From: JAICXG01 sp963801255
GTDB taxonomy: Bacteria > Verrucomicrobiota > Verrucomicrobiia > Chthoniobacterales > UBA10450
Direction: 5' to 3'
Length of the DNA: 64,000 bases
Assembly (NCBI GenBank): GCA_963801255.1
Contig: CAWDEC010000005.1
Span: forward strand, 10,442 to 74,441
A program made the position numbers and the translations under genes. The notes under the pieces are model-generated. The model was given only the letters and a program-made list of their open reading frames with translations, made no database searches and was not told the origin of the DNA. Below are positions 18,333 through 26,339 of this stretch, one piece after another (the stretch's first letter is position 1; each line of letters begins with the position of its first letter).

Positions 18333-19088
18333 CTAGCGAGCCGACTTAATGGCTTTCTGAAAGTTGAATTGCGTGGCCTCAACGCCGGTTAAGGGAGCGA
18401 ATTGTGGATCTTCAGAAGAACCGGTCAATCTAAAGAGCGACACTTGCAGAACCAAAGGAACATCGTTACCCGACTGAGTAAATGAGTTCTCCCCGTTGTA
18501 AGTCACAGCAAACTTGAAGTTGGTGCCCGGCAGTTGGATAACATTCGCCCCGGCGGAGGCACCGGTCGAACTCTTGAATCCCACGTCCACTTTGTCACCA
18601 CGCAAAATACGGTTGATAACTACAAAGCGAAAGTTGTCTCCGGAATAATCGCGGCTCAGACGTTTCCGCCATTCGTGCGTAGCCTTGTTATCCAGGTTCA
18701 GTACCTCTTCCGCGTCAGTCCTTTCCCAGGCGACATTATCCAGCTCGGTCGTTGTGCTTCTCGTAATCGCGCCTTTTACGTCGGCCGATGCGGTCTGTGG
18801 AAAAGCTCCGGCTAGCTCGATCTCTGTTCCTGTGGAAAGACTGGTCCTCTGCTGAGCGATCCGTGATCCACGTTCCCTCAGGCTTTCCGAAATCTTTAAC
18901 GGTGTCAGCGCCGTCAGTGTCTTCTGATCCCGATCCCAGACAAATACCTGCCCAAGATCATAAATACCAGAGTTCAAATAACCGGTGTCCAATCTGGCGA
19001 ACGACAGCGGCACATTCGCCGTCGGTATGTGCGCGCAGGAGTTGAGGAGAATGGCGCCCAAGAGCCATTGCAGATTCGTTTTCTTCAT
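18333..19088 (-). CDS. Putative lipoprotein of unknown function
   Basis: ATG 19088 (MKKTNLQWLLGAILLNSC) begins a lipoprotein signal with lipobox LNSC, so Cys18 would be lipidated. The mature protein (about 230 residues) is soluble and has no recognised domain. Visible segments include GYLNSGIYDLGQVFVWD, VLNLDNKATHEWRKRL, NFRFVVINRILRGDKV and NFKFAVTYNGENSFTQ. Base composition looks less GC-rich than its surroundings, and the gene is in a region free of the genome-typical 9-mer, so recent acquisition is plausible. No operon partner is evident. Confidence 0.65.
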   Translation of the reverse strand: MKKTNLQWLLGAILLNSCAHIPTANVPLSFARLDTGYLNSGIYDLGQVFVWDRDQKTLTALTPLKISESLRERGSRIAQQRTSLSTGTEIELAGAFPQTASADVKGAITRSTTTELDNVAWERTDAEEVLNLDNKATHEWRKRLSRDYSGDNFRFVVINRILRGDKVDVGFKSSTGASAGANVIQLPGTNFKFAVTYNGENSFTQSGNDVPLVLQVSLFRLTGSSEDPQFAPLTGVEATQFNFQKAIKSAR

Positions 19089-19212
19089 AGGCAAGATTTG
19101 CTACGCAGACTTTTGCTCCTGTCGCGAAGCTCTTGTCAAAGCTTTTCCAAGCCAATCCGTTCTCATCGCCTGACAGAATAAACAATGTAAAGCGAGAGTC
19201 GCGCGGACTGCG

Positions 19213-20160
19213 CTAAACAGTTGTCACTTCCTTTGTCTCAACGCGGACGGCGTGCTCGTCTGGGGTTATTCTGTCGCCGGAGCGATTGGCCCAGACTTGG
19301 GTGAACTCAGCGCCGAAGAGAAGGATCTGCGAGGAATAATAGACCCAGAGGAGGAGTGTAATCAAAGAGCTAGCTGCGCCATAGGCTGAGGCGGCGCTGC
19401 CGCTTCCGAGATAAAGGCCGAGAGCCCATTTGCCAACGGCAAAAAGAATCGCGGTGATGAACCCACCAAACCAGACATCGCGCCAGCGTACCTTGACATC
19501 GGGCAGGTACTTGAAAATGACAGCGAAAAGCAGAGTCACGATCCCCAGGTCGAAAATGAAATAAACGGTCAGGGCAAGCACGATGCCGCCGGGCAAAACA
19601 CTTTGCACATAGTGGCTAAATCCTTTGAGCAAGCTCTCGATAATGAGTGACACCAGGAGGAGAAAACAAATCCCCGCCACCATGGCGAAGGAAAGAAACC
19701 GCGTGCGAAGAAATCCGAGAATCCCGCCGCCCGGCTTCGGCTTGACTTCCCAGATGGTATTGAGCGCGTCCTGTAACTGTCCGAACACACCGCTGGCACC
19801 AAAGAGAGCCAACGCTATTCCGATAACCGTCGCAACGACACTCTTGTTTCCCTGTGAAGACTGGGCGGCGATGTTTCTCACCGTGTCCACGGCGCTCTTA
19901 TCCAAAAAGTAGCTCATCTGCTCGGTTATCCGCTGCCAGGCCCCGGCCGGGTCATGACGAAAGATCAACCCGATGACGGCAAGCAGCACGATCACCAACG
20001 GAGCAAGGGAAAACACTGTATAATAGGCGAGTGACGCGCCCAGCTGCGGCGCCTTGTCATCGAGCCACTCGGTAAACGTCTGCCGAAACAAACTTATCCA
20101 GCTGCCGAATCTACCCTGTTTCTCGCTCGTCGATCTGTCTTTTGGAACGGTTGAACTCAC
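19213..20160 (-). CDS. YihY/BrkB family inner-membrane protein
   Basis: This 315-residue protein has the family layout: a short cytoplasmic start, LGASLAYYTVFSLAPLVIV, an amphipathic middle with VATVIGIALALFGASGVFG and LQDALNTIWEV, several further membrane segments, and LLLWVYYSSQILLFGAEF followed by TQVWA near the C-terminus. The family was once misnamed RNase BN; its function remains poorly defined, with transport or envelope roles proposed. It stands alone in the motif-free region. Confidence 0.9.
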   Translation of the reverse strand: MSSTVPKDRSTSEKQGRFGSWISLFRQTFTEWLDDKAPQLGASLAYYTVFSLAPLVIVLLAVIGLIFRHDPAGAWQRITEQMSYFLDKSAVDTVRNIAAQSSQGNKSVVATVIGIALALFGASGVFGQLQDALNTIWEVKPKPGGGILGFLRTRFLSFAMVAGICFLLLVSLIIESLLKGFSHYVQSVLPGGIVLALTVYFIFDLGIVTLLFAVIFKYLPDVKVRWRDVWFGGFITAILFAVGKWALGLYLGSGSAASAYGAASSLITLLLWVYYSSQILLFGAEFTQVWANRSGDRITPDEHAVRVETKEVTTV

Positions 20161-20341
20161 AAGTAGCGCGGTGTTACCATCTCGTTCGTCCCCGGAGTCG
20201 ACTTTGCGCCTGTCTTTTTGGAAGCCACGTCATTTTCAACCGGTTAGCCACTGAAGCCGGAAAACTTGCTACACTCTTGACGTTTACGCCTCGCCTTTTC
20301 AGCTTTCTTTCCTCATTTTTCTGCGCTAAGCATCCGCTCTT

Positions 20342-20662
20342 ATGAAAGGCATAGTCGTCATCGTGGCCTACCGGCCAAAGGAGGGCAAAGCGGAAGAGAC
20401 TTTGCAACTGATACGCAACCGCGTGCCGACTCTGCGGCGGGAGGGGCTCGTGACCGACCGCGAGTCAACGATGGTAAGAGCACGCGACGGCACGATCATC
20501 GAAGTCTCCGAATGGAAATCGCGCGAGGCAATCGACGCCGCGCATCACAATCCGAACGTGTTGGCGATGTGGGAAAAGTTCTTTGCCGTCTGCGATTGCG
20601 TGCCTCTCAAGACTGTCCCGGAAACCGAAGAAATGTTTGCCGGATTCGAACCGTTAAATTAG
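20342..20662 (+). CDS. Antibiotic biosynthesis monooxygenase (ABM)-like small protein
   Basis: This 106-residue dimeric alpha/beta-barrel type protein reads IVVIVAYRPKEGKAEETLQL, TMVRARDGTIIEVSEWKS, then AHHNPNVLAMWEKF, the strand-helix-strand order of ABM-like proteins. The family includes haem-degrading and quinone monooxygenases as well as enzymes of unknown substrate. No partner gene is nearby. It is divergent from the YihY gene. Confidence 0.7.
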   Translation: MKGIVVIVAYRPKEGKAEETLQLIRNRVPTLRREGLVTDRESTMVRARDGTIIEVSEWKSREAIDAAHHNPNVLAMWEKFFAVCDCVPLKTVPETEEMFAGFEPLN

Positions 20663-20694
20663 CACGTCGCGCAAAGGGCTTGCATTACAGAAAC

Positions 20695-22098
20695 TCAGTT
20701 CCGTTGGCGCTTGCCTAGGAAGTAGGTAAGACAACCGAGCAGGTTCGCAACGACAGTCACGAAGATAATCTTGGCAGCAAAGGATGCGGCGTTAACCACG
20801 TCGACGATCGGAAAAACAGTGAGAGCGATATAAAGAAGGGTGGTTGCCGCACCGATAATCGCCGCGAATCTTAACCAAAGCGGAGCGCGAGTGGCGTGCT
20901 TTCTGAGGCCGAAGACTGGGATCGCGAATAGAATCAGATAGGCAATCGCATAGAAGATCCCGGCAGCGTTATCAATAAGTTGAAATGCTTCCTGCTGACC
21001 AACCCCAACTTGGCTCGCGACGGCGAACGCGAGAGTGACCACGCCCACGAACAGAATCGAGTTAAGAGGAGTCTTATATCGCGCATCAAGCCGGGTAAAC
21101 CATTGCGGCAAGAGCCGGTCCCATCCTGCCACCATGGGAAGGCGCGTGTTGCCGGTGAAATAAATACTGAGCAAGGCAATCGACCGTCCGGCAAGCATGA
21201 GAATGACCAACGACGTCACCCAGCCTCCCGCGCCAAACTCACGCGTCGCAATGCTTAGCGCCTGGGGCACAGGGCCGATAAGGTCTAACTCCGAGAACTT
21301 CACATAAGCCATGACCGCGCTCGTTCCGAGAATGAACATGAGCGCGATGATCGGTGCAGCGATAATGACCGATCGACCAACGTTGCGCGCCGGTACTCGC
21401 GCTTCTCCTGCGAGGATGGCAACGTACTCAAAGCCACTGAGCGCCCCCAGCGCCATTTTGCTAAAGATATTGAGGGAAAAAAGTGTGGGCGGCGGCAGCT
21501 TCCAGTCCAGAGGATGATATTCCGGGAGCTTGCCCATGGCGCGACTGACAAAAGGCATGACGATAAGGACCAGATAAGTCACGAGCATAAGTATGGCTCC
21601 GACGTTATGCACCCATTTGCCGAGACTTAGGCCACGGATCGTGACCATGATGATGAGAGCGATGAGCGCGCCGTTCAGTCCTGAGACAAACAGCCGGTTA
21701 GCCGGCATCCAGACGGCGCGATCGCCAATGGCATAATTCAGCTGAGTGGCGATGACGAGCCCCGTACCCGCCATCACAACGATGCCGAGGAGCCAGAGGT
21801 TCCAGGCCACCATGAATCCTGCGAAATCGTTGAACCCGAACTTGGCCCATTGATAGAGACCGCCTTCCAACGGCATCAAGCGATTGAGATAGATGACCGT
21901 GGCTGCAAGCGGCACATAGAAAAGAAGGATGGCAAAAAGCCAGTAGGCGGCTTGGGACGGCCCGAGCTTTGCCGCGGTGCCAACCCACGACGTCCCGACG
22001 ACAAAGACGATTTGCGTCAGAACGAGATCGCGCAGGCCGAGCTCCTTTTTGAAGACGGCGCTGTGCGCGACGACAGACTGTTCCGATGCGCTATCCAA
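20695..22098 (-). CDS. APC superfamily amino acid permease
   Basis: This 467-residue protein has about twelve membrane segments. Typical APC features are LRDLVLTQIVFVVGTSWVGT in TM1, EGGLYQWAKFGFNDFAGFMV, SGFEYVAILAGEARVPAR in TM6, and a closing FVTVVANLLGCLTYFLGKR. The TM6 region fits amino acid or polyamine permeases, but the substrate cannot be read from sequence. It is intact, unlike the second APC gene in this window (55133-56636), and lies in the motif-free region. Confidence 0.88.
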   Translation of the reverse strand: MDSASEQSVVAHSAVFKKELGLRDLVLTQIVFVVGTSWVGTAAKLGPSQAAYWLFAILLFYVPLAATVIYLNRLMPLEGGLYQWAKFGFNDFAGFMVAWNLWLLGIVVMAGTGLVIATQLNYAIGDRAVWMPANRLFVSGLNGALIALIIMVTIRGLSLGKWVHNVGAILMLVTYLVLIVMPFVSRAMGKLPEYHPLDWKLPPPTLFSLNIFSKMALGALSGFEYVAILAGEARVPARNVGRSVIIAAPIIALMFILGTSAVMAYVKFSELDLIGPVPQALSIATREFGAGGWVTSLVILMLAGRSIALLSIYFTGNTRLPMVAGWDRLLPQWFTRLDARYKTPLNSILFVGVVTLAFAVASQVGVGQQEAFQLIDNAAGIFYAIAYLILFAIPVFGLRKHATRAPLWLRFAAIIGAATTLLYIALTVFPIVDVVNAASFAAKIIFVTVVANLLGCLTYFLGKRQRN

Positions 22099-22222
22099 AA
22101 TGCCGAAGAGTCATGCCTTCTCTATCTCACGGAGTGTTACCTTCAGTCTTGTCCGAAGCCTTTGCTTTGGTTACCCGACTGGTCGTTCAGCTTATGCTCC
22201 TTAATTGCGTCCCTGCCAACAA

Positions 22223-22628
22223 CTATTGATCGCAAGGAGCACTCGCGAAAACCGTTGCGCTTCCGTTAATATTGTTGGCCGTTACCAGGTCTGCCCTTCC
22301 ATCGACGTTAAAATCGGCCGAGGCCAGATCTATCGGGTACGGCTGGGATCCCGGCACGGTGATCGTAAACAGGCTCGAAAAATGTCCAGTCCCATCTCCA
22401 ATGGCAAAGGTAACTAGCGAGAGACTGGTGAAGTTTGCCGCGGCCAGGTCGATGTTGCCATCGCCATTAAAATCTGCCGTTCGCCGTTGGGTTGCCACGA
22501 GTGTCGTAGTTTCTGAGATTGAATTGCACCTCATCACAGCTCGCAAAACACATCTGCGAGCTGATTGAGAAGAGGGCGGCCGCAAGAAATGAGGAGTGAG
22601 TGATTGATCGTAGACTCATTCCTGCCAT
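22223..22628 (-). pseudogene. Remnant of a secreted FG-GAP/VCBS-repeat protein, frameshifted
   Basis: Two frames together look like one short secreted protein. From ATG 22628 one frame gives a signal peptide (MAGMSLRSITHSSFLAAALF and on to CFASC) and then stops near 22467. The overlapping frame carries two FG-GAP repeats, ADFNGDGNIDLAAANF and ADFNVDGRADLVTANN, ending at 22223. A shift near 22510 would join them into about 134 residues. FG-GAP proteins normally have many more repeats, so this is probably a truncated, frameshifted remnant. It sits at the right edge of the motif-free region. Confidence 0.6.
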
Positions 22629-22761
22629 GAAGTAAAAAGAGCTAATGAAATCAAGCTGATAATGGGTTACTCGGCGGCGGTCGATGTCTCGAACATTTGA
22701 CCATCAAGCGGTAAAGCGAACAGCGGGACAGATACGGGAGAAATCCGTTGTCATCCTAATG

Positions 22762-25023
22762 TTAGAGTAGTTGGTAAGGATCAACGTCCACGGCGACAGT
22801 GACGTCTTCGGGAAAGGGGAGTTTGTCGAGCGTTTCGCGGACCAGTCGGCTCAGGCGCATGATGGCGTCACCGCGAAGAAGGATGTGAAAGCGGTAGTGA
22901 CCCTGTAGCTTTTCCAAGGGTGCCGGGGCCGGGTCGCCAATGATATACTCGTTAGGCAACGCTTCCCGCAGCCGGCGGACGAGCGTTTCGGCGGAGAAGC
23001 TGGCGTGAGTTTCCGCCTCGGAGCGGACCGTGATAAGAGCGGCGTGAGTCGCGGGTGGGAAGTGACACTGTTCGCGGAAGGCCAGTTCCTGTTCGAAGAA
23101 ACCAGCGTAATCATGGTGACGGGCGAATTGGATGGAGGGCGAGAAAGGGGTGTAGGTCTGAACAAAGACTTCGCCCGGGGCTTCGCCGCGGCCGGCTCGA
23201 CCAGCCACCTGGGTAAGGAGCTGAAAGGTGCGTTCGCCGGCGCGAAAGTCAGGTAAATGCAGGCTGAGGTCAGCGTTGATGATTCCAACCAGGGTAACGT
23301 TTGGAAAATGCAGCCCTTTCGCAATCATCTGGGTGCCGACGAGGATGTCGATCTTGCCGACGCGGAAGGCATGCAGAGTTTCGCGATAGGCATCCTTACG
23401 GGACATGGAATCGGCGTCCATTCGCCTGACGACTGCTTTCGGGAACAATGTGGCGACGTTAGCTTCAACCTTCTCCGTTCCGAAACCGGAATAGATTAGT
23501 GCGTCCTGGCCGCATTCGGGGCAGCGTTTGGGCACGGCAGCGCTATGTCCGCAAAGATGGCAGCTGAGTCTGGTATTGGCGCGATGAAAGGTAAGGGCGA
23601 CGCTGCAGTTTGGGCAGTCGCGCGCTTTGCCACAATGACTGCAGAGGAGCGAAGTAGAGAAACCACGGCGGTTGAGAAAAAGGATGGTTTGTTCTTTTCT
23701 CGTTAGGCGGTCTTCCATCGCGCTCCGCAGTTTATCAGAGAGAATGGCGGCGATCTTCGCTTTCCGGCGTTCCTGACGCAGATCAACGATGCGGATGACC
23801 GGCATCTGACATTGGTCAACGCGCTGGGTGAGCGCGGTTAGCGCATACTTACCGCGTTGGGCGTTAAAATAACTTTCAAAGGAAGGCGTGGCGCTACCAA
23901 GGACAACAACGCAGTTTTCGATCTTCGCCCTAACGACTGCTACGTCGCGGGCATGATAGCGTGGGGCTTCCTCCTGTTTGTAGGAGGTTTCGTGCTCTTC
24001 GTCCACGACGATGAGACCGAGGTTTTCGAGCGGTGCAAAGATGGCGCTGCGGGCGCCAATGACGATCCGAGCGCGGCCGGAATGGAGTTTGTGCCATTCG
24101 TCGTGCCGCTCGCCTTCGGAAAGGTGACTGTGGAGGACGGCAACGACTGCGGAAGTGGCCGTTGAGTCGGCGGGCGAAACGCCTGCGCTGCGATCGGCGA
24201 AGCGGCTTTTGAAACGCTCAACGGTTTGAGGGGTGAGAGAAATTTCCGGGACGAGAACGATGGCGGTCTTACCGCGGGCGAGAGTATCGCGGATCGCTTG
24301 CAGGTAAATCTCGGTTTTGCCGCTTCCGGTGATCCCGTGAAGCAAGATCGGCAAATGCAATTCCGGACTTTCGAGTGCGCCTGCGATTAACTTGAGAGCG
24401 GCGGTTTGCTCTTCGTTCAAAACGAGGTCTGCATCGGCGATGAACTCCTCAGTCCCGTGCGGGTCACGCTCGATCGCCTGCTCCTGCAGCTCGATGAAGC
24501 CTCTTCTTACCAGGGCGCGAAGCGTGGTGTTATCAAGTGAGGTCTGGCGCAAGAGTTCGGCTGCCGCGGCGGGCGCGGCCAATTGCATGACTACCTCCAG
24601 CAACTCGGCCTGGCGCGGCGCGCGCTTCTGCAATCCCTTGAGTTCATCTTCCCTTGGCGCGCGCTTTAGGGTAACGAAAAGCTGCTTTTTCCAGCCGACC
24701 TCCGCTTTGCGGATCACCTGAGGCAGCACGCTCCGCATAACGGTCTCGATCGGACAGCAGTAATAGTTCGCCATCCATCGGGCGAGTTCGATCAGTTTGG
24801 GGCTGAGAACAGGTTTTTCGCCTAACAATGATTCGATCGGCTTGATGCCTTTTATGGGACTTTCGTCGAGTGTCGCGACGACGGTGGCGAGGAGCGACTT
24901 GTCGCGAAACGGAATCCGGACACGCGAGCCGATGGCGATTCGATCGCGCAACGGCTCCGGCACGGCATAATCCAGCTCGCGGCGGATCGAGCGATCGACG
25001 ATGACTCGGACGTAGGCGGACAT
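22762..25023 (-). CDS. priA: Primosomal protein N' (replication restart helicase PriA)
   Basis: This 753-residue superfamily 2 helicase reloads the replisome at collapsed forks. The N-terminal 3' DNA-binding domain (VIVDRSIRRELDYAVPEPL) is followed by Walker A LHGITGSGKTE, the Walker B box VVDEEHE and LGSATPSFES. The zinc-binding block has CSHCGKARDCPNC, CHLCGHSAAVPKRCPECG, and QMIAKGLHFPNV and TQVAGRAGRG follow. All helicase motifs and eight Cys ligands are present and the length is standard. Exact motif copies at 22949 and 23700 end the first desert. Confidence 0.97.
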   Translation of the reverse strand: MSAYVRVIVDRSIRRELDYAVPEPLRDRIAIGSRVRIPFRDKSLLATVVATLDESPIKGIKPIESLLGEKPVLSPKLIELARWMANYYCCPIETVMRSVLPQVIRKAEVGWKKQLFVTLKRAPREDELKGLQKRAPRQAELLEVVMQLAAPAAAAELLRQTSLDNTTLRALVRRGFIELQEQAIERDPHGTEEFIADADLVLNEEQTAALKLIAGALESPELHLPILLHGITGSGKTEIYLQAIRDTLARGKTAIVLVPEISLTPQTVERFKSRFADRSAGVSPADSTATSAVVAVLHSHLSEGERHDEWHKLHSGRARIVIGARSAIFAPLENLGLIVVDEEHETSYKQEEAPRYHARDVAVVRAKIENCVVVLGSATPSFESYFNAQRGKYALTALTQRVDQCQMPVIRIVDLRQERRKAKIAAILSDKLRSAMEDRLTRKEQTILFLNRRGFSTSLLCSHCGKARDCPNCSVALTFHRANTRLSCHLCGHSAAVPKRCPECGQDALIYSGFGTEKVEANVATLFPKAVVRRMDADSMSRKDAYRETLHAFRVGKIDILVGTQMIAKGLHFPNVTLVGIINADLSLHLPDFRAGERTFQLLTQVAGRAGRGEAPGEVFVQTYTPFSPSIQFARHHDYAGFFEQELAFREQCHFPPATHAALITVRSEAETHASFSAETLVRRLREALPNEYIIGDPAPAPLEKLQGHYRFHILLRGDAIMRLSRLVRETLDKLPFPEDVTVAVDVDPYQLL

Positions 25024-25205
25024 TTTTGATTGCTCACGCCGTTAGGGCGTGAGTTGGTTTGCCTGTGATTCTCCGTGCAGTGGCGAACTTATCCAGCAGC
25101 AGCGTATTGCCGCGGTGCGGCGACAGAGTGAGCAAGGCATTCGGCAGGCGAGAGACGTCAGGGCTATCCGCAGTTTGGCTGCTTGCACGGAGGCGTTATT
25201 CTTAA

Positions 25206-25805
25206 ATGAGATTTTTTTTCAAGTTCGCCATTTGCCTGTTTCTCGCCGCGACGGTTGGGATTGCGTATCTGGCCTGGCAATCTGGCGATCCATTTTACAC
25301 GCTCTATGAATGGCTGAGCCCGGCACGTTTTCAGCAATACGACCCGCTCATCCAGGCGGCGGCGGTGGCCAACCGCCTCGACCCAATGTTAGTGAAGGCG
25401 GTCGCCTGGCGCGAGAGTCGGTTCGACCCGCAAAAGCTCGGCGGGGCAGGCGAGCGCGGACTCATGCAAGTAAGTGAAATCGCCGCGCGCGAATGGGCGG
25501 CCGAAAAACGGATCGCGAATTTCCAGATGGAAGAATTGTTCGATCCGAAAACAAATCTCGAAGCGGGTTCATGGTATCTTCGTCATGCGATGTCCCACTG
25601 GCCCTGGGCAAAGGACCCGACGCCGTTTGCGCTCGCGGAATACAATGCCGGGGCAAGTCGAGCGCATCGTTGGGCCGGCGGGGATGGAGCCAAACCTATT
25701 TCTGCGCACGAATTTCAGCGGAATATCGATTTTCCCGGCACGAAAAAATACGTCGAATCGATCCTCGAGCGTTATCGTTTTTATCAGCGGCGGGGGAGGA
25801 TGTAG
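25206..25805 (+). CDS. Lytic transglycosylase (SLT/GH23 type), membrane-anchored
   Basis: This 199-residue protein has an N-terminal hydrophobic segment (FFFKFAICLFLAATVGIAYL) acting as signal or anchor. The SLT domain contains VKAVAWRESRFDP with the catalytic Glu, GERGLMQVSEIAAREWA, NLEAGSWYLRHAM and FALAEYNAGASRAHRW. The enzyme cleaves the MurNAc-GlcNAc bond of peptidoglycan. No specialised secretion genes are adjacent, so housekeeping wall turnover is the simplest role. It is upstream of rpsO by 84 bp. Confidence 0.92.
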   Translation: MRFFFKFAICLFLAATVGIAYLAWQSGDPFYTLYEWLSPARFQQYDPLIQAAAVANRLDPMLVKAVAWRESRFDPQKLGGAGERGLMQVSEIAAREWAAEKRIANFQMEELFDPKTNLEAGSWYLRHAMSHWPWAKDPTPFALAEYNAGASRAHRWAGGDGAKPISAHEFQRNIDFPGTKKYVESILERYRFYQRRGRM

Positions 25806-25889
25806 GGCAGCTGGGAAGGAGCCATTATCGCGGGATCTGGTCGGTTACTTGCCAATCCGCCAACATCACTTAAACTGGCGACTTCGTTT

Positions 25890-26153
25890 ATGGCAGAAAG
25901 CAGTGACACAATGGATATGAAGGAGTTCCAGCTTCATGAGGGCGACACCGGTAGTGCCGACGTGCAGGTTGCACGCCTCACCCGCCGTATCGCTCAGCTC
26001 ACGGAACACCTGAAGAGTCACGCGAAGGATCATTCCTCGCGTCGCGGTCTTCTCAAGATGGTCGCCACGCGCCGCAGCCTGCTCGATTACCTCAGCCGGA
26101 CGAAAAACGACCGTTATAAGCAGGTAATCGGGAAGTTGAACCTGCGGAAATAA
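25890..26153 (+). CDS. rpsO: Ribosomal protein S15
   Basis: This 87-residue protein has the S15 core: EFQLHEGDTGSADVQVARLT, HLKSHAKDHSSRRGLL, MVATRRSLLDYLSR and YKQVIGKLNLRK. S15 binds the central domain of 16S rRNA early in 30S assembly. It is followed by pnp, the classic rpsO-pnp order. The N-terminal helix is slightly variant, but the length is normal. Confidence 0.97.
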   Translation: MAESSDTMDMKEFQLHEGDTGSADVQVARLTRRIAQLTEHLKSHAKDHSSRRGLLKMVATRRSLLDYLSRTKNDRYKQVIGKLNLRK

Positions 26154-26248
26154 TCCTGGCATTACTCGCGTTCGTCGCGCGCCGCTCCCGGCCGTTCTCG
26201 AAAATCAAAATCACAACCGGCGACCAGGCCGTTCGTGCACCTTGAGTA

Positions 26249-26293
26249 TAGGTTTTAGCTTCGTCAGTCGTTAGGCGTCGGATCTAAAACCTA
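26249..26293 (+). promoter_or_regulatory. Stem-loop in the rpsO-pnp intergenic leader, with the 9-mer in its loop
   Basis: A perfect 10-bp inverted repeat, TAGGTTTTAG (26249-26258) and CTAAAACCTA (26284-26293), encloses a 25-nt loop that contains TCGTTAGGC (26268-26276). It lies 46 bp upstream of the pnp start. In E. coli the pnp leader forms a hairpin cut by RNase III as part of PNPase autoregulation; a similar role here is inference from position. No T-run follows, so it is not a typical intrinsic terminator. Confidence 0.55.
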
Positions 26294-26339
26294 CAATCAG
26301 GGTGACCGGCCTGGATTTCGCATTACCAGAAATCCAAAC

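Noticed and set aside
24100..24240. Possible break in priA
   Set aside because: All helicase motifs, zinc Cys and the normal length are in one frame.
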